Part shown: piece after piece, positions 1 through 9,423 of the stretch
Position numbering within the stretch: position 1 is the first letter of the stretch
Layout: the number at the start of each line of letters is the position of its first letter
Assembly: GCA_947629335.1 (NCBI GenBank)
Contig: CANRDI010000001.1
Coordinates: 62,001 to 126,000, forward strand
Direction: 5' to 3'
Length of the DNA stretch: 64,000 nucleotides
DNA from: an uncultured Clostridia bacterium
Lineage (GTDB): Bacteria; Bacillota; Clostridia; Oscillospirales; Ruminococcaceae
Notes under the pieces: generated by a model
Databases searched by the model: none
What the model was told of the DNA's origin: nothing
The model's input: the letters and a program-made list of their open reading frames with translations, nothing else
Made by a program: the position numbers and the translations under genes

Positions 1-2
1 CC

Positions 3-131
3 GATGAGATTGAAGGAATACTTAAACTCATCGACAAGGATGACCGCGTACTTTTTACCAAAGCAAAGGCAGAGCACTATCAAAAAAAATATGAGGAGAA
101 TGAAAAATGCAGGATATCTCAAGAAAATTAA
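3..131 (+). CDS. C-terminal end of an upstream gene (partial)
   Basis: An open frame enters from the left edge and stops at TAA 129-131, giving about 42 visible residues, charged and helical in composition (rich in Lys, Glu, Asp). It overlaps the start of the transketolase gene by 25 bases, and the ribosome binding site of that gene (gaggagaat, about 93-101) lies inside it, so the two are probably translationally coupled members of the same polysaccharide operon. The visible tail is too short to name a family; a glycosyltransferase or sugar-nucleotide enzyme would fit the context, but that is only inference. Confidence 0.5.
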   Translation, partial: DEIEGILKLIDKDDRVLFTKAKAEHYQKKYEENEKCRISQEN

Positions 132-901
132 GAAAAGAAGCTTTGTATCTTTCCCACAGATGCGGTGATGGCAATTTACAGAGCGTTTTTTCCTGTATTG
201 ATATCGTATGGGTGCTGTATGATAAGGTAATGAATTGGAGCCCTGAAAAGGCGCGGGATGACAATAGAGACTTTTTCATTATCAGTAAAGGACAAGCCAC
301 ATTGGCGCTATATCCTGTATTAATTGAAAAGGGAATGTTTGACGAGAAAGAAGTTGCACGTGAAATCGGAAACTTTAACAGCAGATACTGTATTCAGACC
401 GATTTGACTAAATTTCAGGGCGGAATTGAAAATAATGCAGGGTCGCTTGGGCATGGTCTGCCTTTTGCAGTTGGGGTCGCCTATGCAAATAAAATAAAAC
501 ATTCCCAGTCCTTGGTATATGTTTTGTGCGGTGATGGGGAATTTTGCGAAGGAACGATGTGGGAATCGTGCATTTTTTCAAGCGCGAGACATCTGGATAA
601 TTTATGTATTATTATTGATGATAATGATTCGGTTGGTGCAATGGTTGAAATGGGCGATATGCAACAAAAATTACAAGCATTTGGTTTTGATGTTTTAAAG
701 GTGAATGGACATAATTTGATAGAACTTGAAGAGACTTTTATGAAATTAAAGACACAAAAAAGCGGCAGACCAAGAGCGATTATTGCAAAAACTAAACGTG
801 GATATGGAAGCCAGACAATGGAACAAAATGATATTTGGTTCCATAAATCACCTAATGAAGTTGAACTTAGTATTCTGCAAAAGGAGATCGATGAGTTTTG
901 A
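107..901 (+). CDS. Transketolase, N-terminal (ThDP-binding) subunit
   Basis: 264 residues, the usual size of the N-terminal half of a split transketolase. Visible family features are GSLGHGL (the conserved His loop) and GDGEFCEGTMWE, the GDG...E/N type Mg-ThDP binding motif, followed by DDND. The usual SKGH signature reads SKGQ here, so a conserved active-site His is Gln. With the next gene it would make an alpha2-beta2 enzyme moving two-carbon ketol units. Its place in a surface-polysaccharide operon suggests it makes or remodels an unusual sugar rather than serving the pentose phosphate pathway; that role is inferred. ATG at 107 follows a good gaggag site. Confidence 0.88.
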   Translation: MQDISRKLRKEALYLSHRCGDGNLQSVFSCIDIVWVLYDKVMNWSPEKARDDNRDFFIISKGQATLALYPVLIEKGMFDEKEVAREIGNFNSRYCIQTDLTKFQGGIENNAGSLGHGLPFAVGVAYANKIKHSQSLVYVLCGDGEFCEGTMWESCIFSSARHLDNLCIIIDDNDSVGAMVEMGDMQQKLQAFGFDVLKVNGHNLIELEETFMKLKTQKSGRPRAIIAKTKRGYGSQTMEQNDIWFHKSPNEVELSILQKEIDEF

Positions 902-1785
902 GAAGAGCATTTTTGAATCGGATTGCGGAAATGATTCGTAATGAAGAAGATACGGTGTTTTTTACCGTTGATATAGGTATGTGGGCAATCAGAGACGAAC
1001 TAATGGAATATCCTGATCGCTGTGTGAATGTTGGAATTTATGAGGACGGTATGTTTTCAATTGCAGCGGGAATGGCGAGCCGAGGTCTGGTTCCCACACT
1101 TTTTGGAATTCAACCATATTTGATTGAAAGGACCTTAGAGCAAATCAAAATGGATTTAGCTTATCAAAAATTGGGGGTAAATATTGTCGGCACAGGTGCT
1201 GCGGTCGATTATTCAAAATATGGATATTCACATTACTGTGCAGAAGATGTTCAGATCATAAAGATGATACCGGGATGCGAATTTGTTGCACCCGGAACTG
1301 CAAAGCAATTTTTGCAGTTATTCAACGAATCTTACAGGGACGGACATCCGACATTTTTCCGTGTAAGCGATCATCCAAACACAAAGTATGATGTAGATGT
1401 GGAATTCGGGAAAGCAAATGTAATACAAACAGGCAATAAAGGTACTGTTATTGCAGTGTCAGTCATGCTGGATGCAGTGATGGAGGCGTGCAATGGTAAA
1501 GATGTAACAGTGATTTATTATACTACTTTGGAGCCTTTTGACCGCAAAACCTTAGCCGAAAACTGCAGTTCATCAAAATTATTGATTGTTGAACCGGAGT
1601 TTGAGGGAAGTCTTTTATATGATGTGCATAAAGCATTCCCCAGTGCCGAACTGCAGATAGACAGTATTGCATTCCCGCGAGAGATCTTTAGAAATTATGG
1701 TACATATGATGAAAAAATGGCATATTATGGCCTGACGAAAGATGTAATTTGCAAAAAAGCAGATGAGTTTTTTGAGATAGGTTAA
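898..1785 (+). CDS. Transketolase, C-terminal subunit
   Basis: 295 residues covering the pyrimidine-binding and C-terminal domains of transketolase. The region around residues 45-60 (GIYEDGMFSIAAGMA) matches the family's conserved Glu (GI-x-E) that activates ThDP, and the C-terminal domain carries the VEPEFEGS segment typical of the last domain. I place the start at TTG 898, which overlaps the stop of the N-terminal subunit by four bases and sits downstream of aaggag at 881-886; the ATG at 891 is in a different frame and is not the start. The four-base overlap implies coupled, equimolar translation of the two halves. Confidence 0.85.
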   Translation: MRRAFLNRIAEMIRNEEDTVFFTVDIGMWAIRDELMEYPDRCVNVGIYEDGMFSIAAGMASRGLVPTLFGIQPYLIERTLEQIKMDLAYQKLGVNIVGTGAAVDYSKYGYSHYCAEDVQIIKMIPGCEFVAPGTAKQFLQLFNESYRDGHPTFFRVSDHPNTKYDVDVEFGKANVIQTGNKGTVIAVSVMLDAVMEACNGKDVTVIYYTTLEPFDRKTLAENCSSSKLLIVEPEFEGSLLYDVHKAFPSAELQIDSIAFPREIFRNYGTYDEKMAYYGLTKDVICKKADEFFEIG

Positions 1786-1898
1786 GGTATAGTGACGGAA
1801 TGATAATTTATCAATAGATCAAGAGAAAAGCCTATCTATGACAGATTTGCGGGCGACACTTTATTTCAAATATAGGATAAACGCAAAGGAGAAATGTT

Positions 1899-2644
1899 AT
1901 GAATGACTTTACCGGAAAGACGGTGCTTGTTACAGGAGGAACATCAGGTATAGGTAGAGCCTGTGCTATGCGATTTGCAAAAGAGGGCGCAAATGTAATA
2001 ATAGCCGGAAGAAGCAAGGAAAAGGGGCAGGCTATTGTTGAAAAAATGAAATCCGTTAAAAATATGCGGGGGGGTATAGCTATATCTATTTAGATATGGC
2101 TAATCGCTCTTCTATATTTGAAGCAGCAAAAACTATAGAAAATGAATATGGCGCATTAGATGTTCTTGTAAATAATGCAGGAATATATCCCATATCTGAC
2201 CCACTTGAAACATTGACAGATTCTTCGCTGACTGAAATATTTGATGTCAATATTGTGGGAATGATTATTCTTACTCAAGCTGTACTTCCAATGATTAAAA
2301 GAAGTAACGGTGCGATTATAAACAACGCCTCGGTTGCGGGACTTGAATCTTTCACAAGCGGGCAGAGCTATGCTTATGCCGCTTCAAAAGCTTCTGTAAT
2401 AAAGTTCACAAAGATGATTGCAAGGCAGTACGGCGCAGAATTCAGAACAAATTGCATTTGCCCGGGTATTATCGAAACGCCTATATTCAAAACCTTTAAC
2501 GAAGAAAAATTTAAAGAAAAAATCCCGATGAAGCGGGTGGGAAAGCCCGAAGATGTTGCGGCAGTTGTCAGTTTTTTGGCTTCGGATGATGCGGCGTTTG
2601 TAAACGGTTGTGTAATGACGGTAGACGGAGGGCAATCCCTTTAG
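1899..2644 (+). pseudogene. Short-chain dehydrogenase/reductase, frameshifted at a G7 tract
   Basis: A classical SDR of about 248 residues is encoded in two frames. The first part (1899-2093) has the TGGTSGIG NAD(P)-binding motif; the second carries NNAG and the catalytic Ser...Tyr-x-x-x-Lys (Y-A-A-S-K) and ends normally at 2644. The frame changes at a run of seven G at 2068-2074: reading across with one base fewer gives an uninterrupted SDR through YIYLDMANR. The start has a clear aaggag site. As written the protein stops after about 64 residues, so the gene is off. A G tract inside a surface-polysaccharide gene could be a slipped-strand switch, a real mutation, or a sequencing error. Confidence 0.85.
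2068..2074 (+). repeat. G7 homopolymer, possible phase-variation tract
   Basis: Seven consecutive G in AT-rich coding DNA, exactly where the SDR reading frame breaks. Only one other G7 was noticed in this window (6225-6231), also in this polysaccharide locus. Confidence 0.6.
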
Positions 2645-2680
2645 AACAGGCGGTAGTTTTGTCGCCTGTATGGAGGAGTT

Positions 2681-3688
2681 ATGCACATACTGGACGGCAA
2701 AACAGCACTTGTTACTGGTGCGACCGGGCTTATAGGGAGCAATCTATGCTATGAAATTCTCAGTAAGTCTACCGCAAAAGTTATAGCTTTGAGCAGAAGC
2801 AAGGATAAGCTCGAAAAGGTATTCGGCGAGTATCTTTCAAAACCGAATTTTTCATACATTGCAAAAGATATTTGTGAGCCTTTAAATATATCTGAAAGAA
2901 TTGACTGTATTTTTCATGCCGCAAGTCCGATAAGCGGAGCAGTTATTTCCGAGCAGCCTGTTAATGTGATTTTACCCAATATTGAGGGCATAAAAAATTG
3001 TCTTGATTTTATGAAAAATCAAGAACAAACCACAGGGATTAAGGGCAGAATTATAGTATTTTCTTCAGCTACGGTTTATTCAAATAATATTGTTTCAGAT
3101 AGGACTGTTTCTGAAGATGATACCGAGTGTGAGACAAAAATAAATGCACCGAACGCCCCTTATGCCGATTCAAAGCGTATGAGTGAAATACTTGCGTCTG
3201 CTTATTGCAAACAGTACGGAGTAGATGCGGTCATTGCAAGAATAGGTTATGTATACGGCTATTGCAAGGAACTACCGAATACAGCATTTTACAGCTTTAT
3301 TAAAACCGCTCTTGACGGGCAGGATATAGCAATTAAAAATCCTTCAATGGCAAGGCGAGACAATATTTATATTGATGATGTAATATCCGGACTGTTCACA
3401 ATATATGAACGCGGTGTAAGCGGTGAAGCATATAATATTTCGTCTGCCGGCGAAAAAGGGAATTTCGCCGCGGCAGATGAAATGGCAGGCATTATAACGG
3501 ATATTGTAAACAAAGAAAAAATGACTGAAAAGACTGTCAGCATAAATTATTTATCCGATGAAAAGCCGAGGCAGCCTGGGATAATTCTTTGCAACACAAA
3601 GCTGAAAAGTTTCGGGTGGACATTAAAGAACAGTTTATATGATGGCATAGAAAAAACGATTGAGAAATATGTAGAGGAGGTTATATGA
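2681..3688 (+). CDS. NAD-dependent epimerase/dehydratase (extended SDR)
   Basis: 335 residues. The N-terminus has TGATGLIG, the Rossmann NAD(P) motif, and the centre has FSSATVY followed by YADSKRMSE, which supplies the Ser and the Tyr-x-x-x-Lys pair of nucleotide-sugar epimerases and dehydratases. The later YIDDVISGLFTIYERG segment is also typical of the family. It likely acts on an NDP-sugar feeding the polysaccharide; the substrate cannot be told from sequence alone. ATG 2681 follows tggaggag. Its stop overlaps the ATG of the next gene (atga), so it is coupled to the first glf copy. Confidence 0.87.
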   Translation: MHILDGKTALVTGATGLIGSNLCYEILSKSTAKVIALSRSKDKLEKVFGEYLSKPNFSYIAKDICEPLNISERIDCIFHAASPISGAVISEQPVNVILPNIEGIKNCLDFMKNQEQTTGIKGRIIVFSSATVYSNNIVSDRTVSEDDTECETKINAPNAPYADSKRMSEILASAYCKQYGVDAVIARIGYVYGYCKELPNTAFYSFIKTALDGQDIAIKNPSMARRDNIYIDDVISGLFTIYERGVSGEAYNISSAGEKGNFAAADEMAGIITDIVNKEKMTEKTVSINYLSDEKPRQPGIILCNTKLKSFGWTLKNSLYDGIEKTIEKYVEEVI

Positions 3689-4740
3689 AATACGACTACC
3701 TTATCGTCTCCGGTCTTTACGGAGCAGCTTTCGCCCAACAGGCTCATGCCGCAGGAAAGAGCGTTCTTGTTATTGACAAACGCCCCAACATCGGCGGCAA
3801 TGTCTATATGGAAAAAATTGAGAACATAAACGTTCATAAATACGGTGCGCATATTTTCCATACCAACAATAAAACCGTCTGTGAATATGTAAACCGTTTC
3901 ACAAACTCTCCGGTTGCGAATTTCAAAGGCGAATTGTATTCAATGCCGTTCAATATGTACACGTTCAACAAGATGTGGGGAGTTGTAACTCCTGAAGAAG
4001 CAGCCGCTAAAATTGAAGAACAACACAAAGAGATAATCGGAGAACCTAAAAATCTTGAAGAGCAGGCAATCTCGCTTGTTGGGCGCGACATTTACGAAAA
4101 GCTCGTAAAAGGTTACACCGAAAAGCAGTGGGGACGTGATTGCAAGGAATTATCTGCATTTATCATCAAGCGGCTGCCTGTCCGCTTGACGTTTGACAAC
4201 AATTATTTCAACGCGCTCTATCAGGGTATTCCCGTAGGCGGCTACACGAAAATGATTAAGAAAATGCTTGAGGGAATTGAAGTCAAGCTCAACATTGATT
4301 ACCTTGAAAATAAGTCGGAACTTGATAAATTGGCAGAGAAAGTAGTTTATACGGGAGCAATTGACGCATATTTTGGTTACAAGTTGGGAACTCTTGAATA
4401 TCGCTCCGTCAAATTTGAAACAGAAGTACTGGACAAGCCAAGTTTCCAAGGCAACGCGGCAGTAAATTACACCGACCGAAAAACGCCTTGGACAAGAATT
4501 ATCGAGCATAAATGGTTCGAGTTCGGAAAAGATGAGAACGGAAATGACCTTCCGAAAACGGTTATCAGCTGTGAGTACAGCAGCGAGTGGAAGTCGGGCG
4601 ACGAGCCGTATTATCCCGTAAATGATGAGAAGAACAGCGCGCTTTACGCCGAGTACAAAAAGCTCGCAGATGCCGAGAAAAACGTTATTTTCGGCGGTAG
4701 GCTCGGTGAGTATAAATATTACGATATGGATAAGGTGGTA
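3685..4740 (+). repeat. Direct repeat, copy 1 (glf duplication)
   Basis: This stretch is highly similar at DNA level to 12607-13680, with long identical blocks in the middle (for example around 4165-4260 and 13105-13200). The same orientation and a spacing of about 8.9 kb mean homologous recombination between the copies would delete the LicD/phosphonate cassette between them. Similarity ends near 4735, just before the C-terminus of copy 1. Confidence 0.85.
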
Positions 4741-4791
4741 GATAAAGCTTTACGTTATTTTTTCCATAATATGATAAAGTTAAATGTATAA
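3685..4791 (+). pseudogene. glf: UDP-galactopyranose mutase, degenerate first copy
   Basis: 368 residues, close to the intact copy at 12607-13722, and still an open frame. Three lesions stand out. The FAD-binding GSGLYG has lost its first Gly by a clean 3-base deletion (VSGLYG). Six residues are missing after HTNN by an in-frame deletion of about 18 bases, with the neighbouring conserved Trp changed to Cys. The last 15 or so residues are unrelated to the partner. Other signatures remain (PNIGGN, YTEKQWGRD, TRIIEHKWF, DEPYYPV). It probably no longer binds FAD well, although a start with aggagg and an intact frame mean it may still be translated. A divergent but functional enzyme is less likely. 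Confidence 0.75.
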
Positions 4792-5009
4792 GAGCATATA
4801 AGATATTTTGCAGAAAGTATTACCTTATTTCGAGTTTTGTCAGGGATAATAACTGTTTATATATAAAAAACAAGACCTCACTATGCCGAAGTGTAGCACA
4901 CAACTCATATATTGAAAGAATTTAGATATTATTAAAACTGATATTTAGACCATTGCTAATGTGATGATATATCAAGAATAAAAGCATATTAAAGATAGGA
5001 GGAATAACA

Positions 5010-5960
5010 ATGATTGTTAATAGAATAGTGCATAGTATTAAAAGGCGTGGAGTAAAGGGTACGGTTAAACATATACTAGGCGTAGATAAGTATCAAGAAG
5101 AAATTGATACCCTACATTATCTTTTGAATCAGGTAACTGATATTACAAAAATCAGTCCTGCAAAAAATGAGCCATTACGAATAATGCAGCTTTGTAACGC
5201 TGAACTTTTGCATATTTTTGATAAGCTTTGCGATAAACACAATTTGAGGTACTGGTTGGACAGCGGAACGCTTTTAGGCGCCATACGTCACAAAGGATTT
5301 ATCCCTTGGGATGATGATTTGGACGTTATGATGCCCCGGGAGGATTATGACAGGGTAATCCCGCTTATGAAAGATGAAATGGATAAATATGGGATAGTGG
5401 TCAGATGGGGAGGATATTTTGATGATATGGGGTATATGCAGCGCTTGGCATTTGGATATCGCACTGTTGAGACCGGTATATGGATGGATATCTTCCCTGC
5501 AGATTGCTGCGTTTCTAAGCTGCCTGCCGCTGAAATAGAACCGTTAGTACAAAAAAATATTAAAGTATATCAAAAATATTATTCTTCGCATGAAAAGAAA
5601 TGCTCCGTTCAGCAACTTGCAGAAAAAAAGAAGCAAATATTTGAAAATATTCCAACAGGAACGAACAAGATATGGTATAGGATACCGGAGATAGAGTTTT
5701 TTAAACACATTGTAATGGACAATGATATATTGTTTCCGTTAAACAAAGTCGGCTTTGAAGGTTATAGTCTAAATGTTCCGGCAAATTCAGACTGGTATCT
5801 ATCAAAAATCTACGGAAACAACTACATGGATTATCCGAGGTCTGGGTTATTACATCATACAGATCCCGATGGAGGTCTTGCTCAGGATCGTGCTAAGAAA
5901 CATAATGTCGATATGAATGAAGTTCTTGAATATCTGAAGTCAGTTTATTCTTCAATATAG
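5010..5960 (+). CDS. LicD-family phosphotransferase
   Basis: 316 residues. The region from about residue 60 to 120 has the LicD signature: a Cys/His-rich start, Y-W-L-D-S-G-T-L-L-G-A-I-R-H-x-G-F-I-P-W-D-D-D-L-D-V, with the Asp cluster that binds the metal and nucleotide. LicD proteins transfer phosphocholine or similar groups from a CDP-linked donor to glycans. With the phosphonate genes downstream, the likely donor is CMP-2-aminoethylphosphonate and the acceptor the locus polysaccharide; this pairing is inference from neighbourhood. ATG 5010 has a strong aggagg site. It is preceded by a 218-base gap with no recognised feature, so it may start a new transcript. Confidence 0.88.
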   Translation: MIVNRIVHSIKRRGVKGTVKHILGVDKYQEEIDTLHYLLNQVTDITKISPAKNEPLRIMQLCNAELLHIFDKLCDKHNLRYWLDSGTLLGAIRHKGFIPWDDDLDVMMPREDYDRVIPLMKDEMDKYGIVVRWGGYFDDMGYMQRLAFGYRTVETGIWMDIFPADCCVSKLPAAEIEPLVQKNIKVYQKYYSSHEKKCSVQQLAEKKKQIFENIPTGTNKIWYRIPEIEFFKHIVMDNDILFPLNKVGFEGYSLNVPANSDWYLSKIYGNNYMDYPRSGLLHHTDPDGGLAQDRAKKHNVDMNEVLEYLKSVYSSI

Positions 5961-6032
5961 ATTAACTTTTATTTTTCATTACATTTGGTACAAATGGGTG
6001 TAAATTTACAAGCTCATGGAGGTTGAGTTGTT

Positions 6033-6998
6033 ATGAAAATAATCAATTTCAAGGATATCAAATCACTGTCTATATCGCCATCGAAATGCTATGAATGGGT
6101 CGAAGAAACAATACATAACAAAAACAGCACAATTCTCCCGCCTAAAATTAGTATGAAGCCGTTTGACGGCGTTTTTTGCAACGTTATGCCCGGTATTATT
6201 ACTAACGGAAGCAAAAAAAATTCCGGGGGGGTAAAAGTGGTGACACGTTATCCTAATCGTGTTCCAAGCCTTGAGAGCTGTATTCTGTTGATGAATGCAA
6301 CAACCGGCGAGTTCCTTGCTCTTATGGATGGCACTTGGATTACCGCAATGAGAACCGGAGCTGTTGCGGCTCATTCTATTTTGCTTTTTTCTAAAGAACA
6401 TTTTTCAGTTATTGGAATGATGGGATTGGGAAATACCGCAAGAGCGACGCTTCTTATTCTTGCTGAAAAAATCAGAAATAGAGAGATTACAGTAAAGCTT
6501 CTTAAATATAAAGGTCAGGAAGAAAACTTTGCCGAAAGATTTTCCAAATATAAAAATTTAAAATTTGATTATGTAGATACCGCAGAGGAAATGGTACAAG
6601 GCTCAGACGTAGTCATCTCCGGCGCAACTTATTTACCGCAGGATGTTTGTCCAAGTGAATGTTTTGATGAAGGTGTGTTGGTTGTACCGATACATACACT
6701 GGGATTTACAAACTGTGATTTGTTTTTTGAAAAAGTATTCGCTGATGATTTGGGTCATGTTCATCATTTCAAGAACTTCGATAAATTTAAACGGTTTGCT
6801 GAAGTTTGCGATGTTGTAAACGGGATAGAGCCGGGACGTGAAAACGCCAGGGAGAGAATTCTCGTATACAATATCGGCGTCTCAATTCATGATATCCACT
6901 TTGCTTCGTCCATTTATGAGATGCTGCAGCAAAATGGCATACTTGATTCACTGCCTGATGCAGACTTAAAGAATCCGTTAGAAAAATTCTGGGTGTAG
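6033..6998 (+). CDS. Ornithine cyclodeaminase / mu-crystallin family protein
   Basis: 321 residues, the normal family length. It shows the substrate-domain pattern GGVKVVTRYP with the conserved Lys, then TAMRTGAVAAHS with the conserved Arg, the Rossmann motif GLGNTA near residue 130, and an Asp-containing VFADDLGH segment. Members are NAD(P)-dependent enzymes that deaminate, reduce or reductively aminate amino and keto acids. Between LicD and the phosphonate genes it may prepare an amino-acid-like substituent, but the reaction is unknown. The gene contains an A8 run followed closely by a G7 run at 6213-6231, intact in frame here. ATG 6033 follows ggaggt. Confidence 0.85.
   Translation: MKIINFKDIKSLSISPSKCYEWVEETIHNKNSTILPPKISMKPFDGVFCNVMPGIITNGSKKNSGGVKVVTRYPNRVPSLESCILLMNATTGEFLALMDGTWITAMRTGAVAAHSILLFSKEHFSVIGMMGLGNTARATLLILAEKIRNREITVKLLKYKGQEENFAERFSKYKNLKFDYVDTAEEMVQGSDVVISGATYLPQDVCPSECFDEGVLVVPIHTLGFTNCDLFFEKVFADDLGHVHHFKNFDKFKRFAEVCDVVNGIEPGRENARERILVYNIGVSIHDIHFASSIYEMLQQNGILDSLPDADLKNPLEKFWV
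6213..6231 (+). repeat. A8 and G7 homopolymers within the cyclodeaminase-like gene
   Basis: Eight A (6213-6220) and seven G (6225-6231) are separated by four bases. Both runs are in frame in this sequence. Slippage in either would truncate the protein near residue 65. Confidence 0.5.
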
Positions 6999-7071
6999 AA
7001 TCATATGCAACCTTTCCGATTTGATAAGTAGTTATCGTTACATAAAACACAAAATGTATGAGGTGAAAATC

Positions 7072-8028
7072 ATGAAAATTCTTGATTTTGAAACTATTCG
7101 TGGGATGAAAATTTCTGAGCAAACCATCTACGACTGGTGTAATGACGTTTGGCTTTTTAAAGACGGGTGTATTTTGCCTGCCAAAATCAAAATGTGGGAG
7201 AGTACGTCCGGCAGGTATATTACAATGCCTTGTGTTATACCACAACTTGATATTGCCGGAGTCAAATTTATTTCACGTAATGTAGATGATGCGAATGGAG
7301 TTCCGGCAAGAAATTCCCATATCTATCTTCAGAAAAGATCAGAACTCGGCCTTTTAGCTGTTGAAGATGGTATGTGGATAACAAATATGCGCACTGCGGC
7401 GATTGCAGCTCATTCGGTTATCGAATACAGCAAAAGCGATGCTAAAACCCTTGGGCTGATGGGTTTGGGACTGATAGCGTGGACTTTTATGAAGTTTCTC
7501 GGGAATATATGCCTCAAAAATTATACGATAAAGCTTTTAAGATATAAAGATTAAGCGGAAAGATTTATAGACAGATTTAAGGATGAGTTTCCAAGATTCA
7601 AATACGAGATTGTCGATACATATGATGATATATGCTCCTGTGACGTTGTAGTATCAGCTGTCAGTTATGCAAGAAGCGAGTTTGCAAAGGATGATGTTTT
7701 CAAACCTGGTTGTCTTGTGGTGCCGGTTCAGACTTCCGGCTTTCAGAATTGTGATTTATGTTTTGACAAGGTAATTGTAGACGATATTGAGCATGTAAAA
7801 TCTTATAAGTATTATGAGGACTTCAAATCAAAGATTTCTGAAGTCAGCCGCATTGAAAAGCATGAGATACTTGGAAGAGACAACGACCAACAACGAATTG
7901 TCGTATATTGCGGCGGAATAGCGTTGCATGATCTTTACTGCGCATATAAAATTTATCAAATTGCATTGCAAAATGGTTTTGGTACAGACGTAGAAATGAG
8001 ATATCCTAAAGAGCATCTTTGGATATAA
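7072..8028 (+). pseudogene. Second ornithine cyclodeaminase-like gene, interrupted by a nonsense codon
   Basis: A paralog of the preceding gene. From ATG 7072 (gaggtg site) it reads to TAA 7552-7554, then continues in the same frame to the normal stop at 8028. The total would be about 318 residues, equal to its neighbour. Around the stop the sequence reads Asp-stop-Ala-Glu-Arg-Phe, matching AERF in the paralog; CAA to TAA is the simplest explanation. The N-terminal half keeps TNMRTAAIAAHS and GLGLIA; the C-terminal half keeps the VDDIEH Asp region. A 160-residue product lacking half the Rossmann domain is unlikely to work. Sequencing error or rare readthrough remain possible. Confidence 0.85.
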
Positions 8029-8274
8029 AATTACAGTGATTAGGATCTGATATGCAAATAATTCAACAGATTGACATTAGATAAATAAGTTTACTTCACA
8101 TTGAGTTTTTTTGAATTAAGAGAAGAGAAAAATGAATTTCACAAAATTACATTTTGATATTCTTGTAATACTCCAAAGTCTCTTGTACATGTGAATGGTG
8201 TCAGGATTATTGACCGCTTGATTTACACTTGTCTTTGTATTGAAATGAACGAAATTTATATGGAGGATTAAAAT

Positions 8275-9408
8275 ATGATGCCAATAAAAAGAAATATTCT
8301 TTTAAATCCCGGTCCTTCAACGACAAAAGATTCAGTTAAATATGCCCAGTTAGTCCCGGACATATGTCCGCGTGAAAAAGAGTTTGCTTCGCTGATGAAA
8401 GGACTTCGGGAGGACTTGGTCAAAATCGTTCACGGCAATTTGGAAAAGTATACGTCTGTACTGTTCTGCGGAAGCGGTACTCTGAATATTGACGTATGTC
8501 TTAATTCGCTTTTGCCTGAGGACAAAAAAATACTTGTAATCAATAACGGCGCATACAGTACCCGCGCTGTAGAGATATGTCAATATTATGGTCTGCCGTA
8601 CATAGAGCTGAAATATCCGGTGGACAAGCTTCCCAACCTTTCCGAAGTCGAGAAAACGCTTCTTGAAAATGCGGATATAGCTGTTGTTTACACCACACAC
8701 AACGAAACCGGAACAGGGATTTTAAACCCAGTCCGCGAGATTGGCGAGCTCGCGCACAGATACGGTGCAATATTCATCACCGACACCACATCTACCTACG
8801 CCATGCGTCCGATTGACATTGAAAAGGATAATATTGACTTTTGTATGGCATCTGCTCAGAAGGGCTTAATGGCGTTCACCGGTCTTTCCTTTGTTGTTGG
8901 AAACAAGGCTGTTATTGAAAAGTCCAAATATTATCCTAAACGCTCCTATTACTGTAACCTTTGGCTCCAGTATGATTTCTTTGAGCGCACTGGTGAGATG
9001 CATTTTACCCCGCCTGTACAAACCATCTATGCAACGATTCAGGCAATTAAAGAGTATTGGGCTGAAGGAGAGCAAGCAAAATGGGCACGCCATACCAGAG
9101 TGTTCAATGCAATCAACAAGGGACTTGATGAGCTTGGATTCAAACAGGTTATAAAACCGGAGTGGAGAGCCGGTCTTGTATCCTCGGCAATTTATCCGGA
9201 TGATTCCAACTGGAGTTTTGAAGCGATTCATGATTACTGCTATGAGCGGGGCTTTACGATTTATCCCGGAAAGATTTCAACCACCAATACATTCCGTCTG
9301 TGCGCACTTGGGGCAATTGACGAGCAGGATATCGTGGATTTCTTTGTAGTTTTCAGAGAAGCACTTGAAAAAACAAATGTCGCAATTCCTGTTCAGTATA
9401 ATGCATAA
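8275..9408 (+). CDS. phnW: 2-aminoethylphosphonate:pyruvate transaminase (class V aminotransferase)
   Basis: 377 residues. The opening LLNPGPSTT and CPREKEF, the FCGSGT phosphate-binding segment, ITDTTSTYAM, and the PLP lysine in SAQKGLMAFTG (about residue 196) are the PhnW pattern. In a biosynthetic cassette it runs in the aminating direction, turning phosphonoacetaldehyde into 2-aminoethylphosphonate with an amino donor. It is the first gene of the cassette phnW - PEP mutase - cytidylyltransferase - decarboxylase, all on one strand with gaps of only 3-15 bases. ATG 8275 follows ggagg. The 246 bases upstream contain no feature I can name; a promoter is expected there. Confidence 0.87.
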   Translation: MMPIKRNILLNPGPSTTKDSVKYAQLVPDICPREKEFASLMKGLREDLVKIVHGNLEKYTSVLFCGSGTLNIDVCLNSLLPEDKKILVINNGAYSTRAVEICQYYGLPYIELKYPVDKLPNLSEVEKTLLENADIAVVYTTHNETGTGILNPVREIGELAHRYGAIFITDTTSTYAMRPIDIEKDNIDFCMASAQKGLMAFTGLSFVVGNKAVIEKSKYYPKRSYYCNLWLQYDFFERTGEMHFTPPVQTIYATIQAIKEYWAEGEQAKWARHTRVFNAINKGLDELGFKQVIKPEWRAGLVSSAIYPDDSNWSFEAIHDYCYERGFTIYPGKISTTNTFRLCALGAIDEQDIVDFFVVFREALEKTNVAIPVQYNA

Positions 9409-9423
9409 TAAAGGAGAAGAACG

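Noticed and set aside
7552-7554. Possible stop-codon recoding (TAA read as an amino acid) in the second cyclodeaminase-like gene and in hsdS/hsdR
   Set aside because: Intact genes throughout the window end normally at TAA, and the hsd genes also carry frameshifts, so decay or sequencing error explains the data better.
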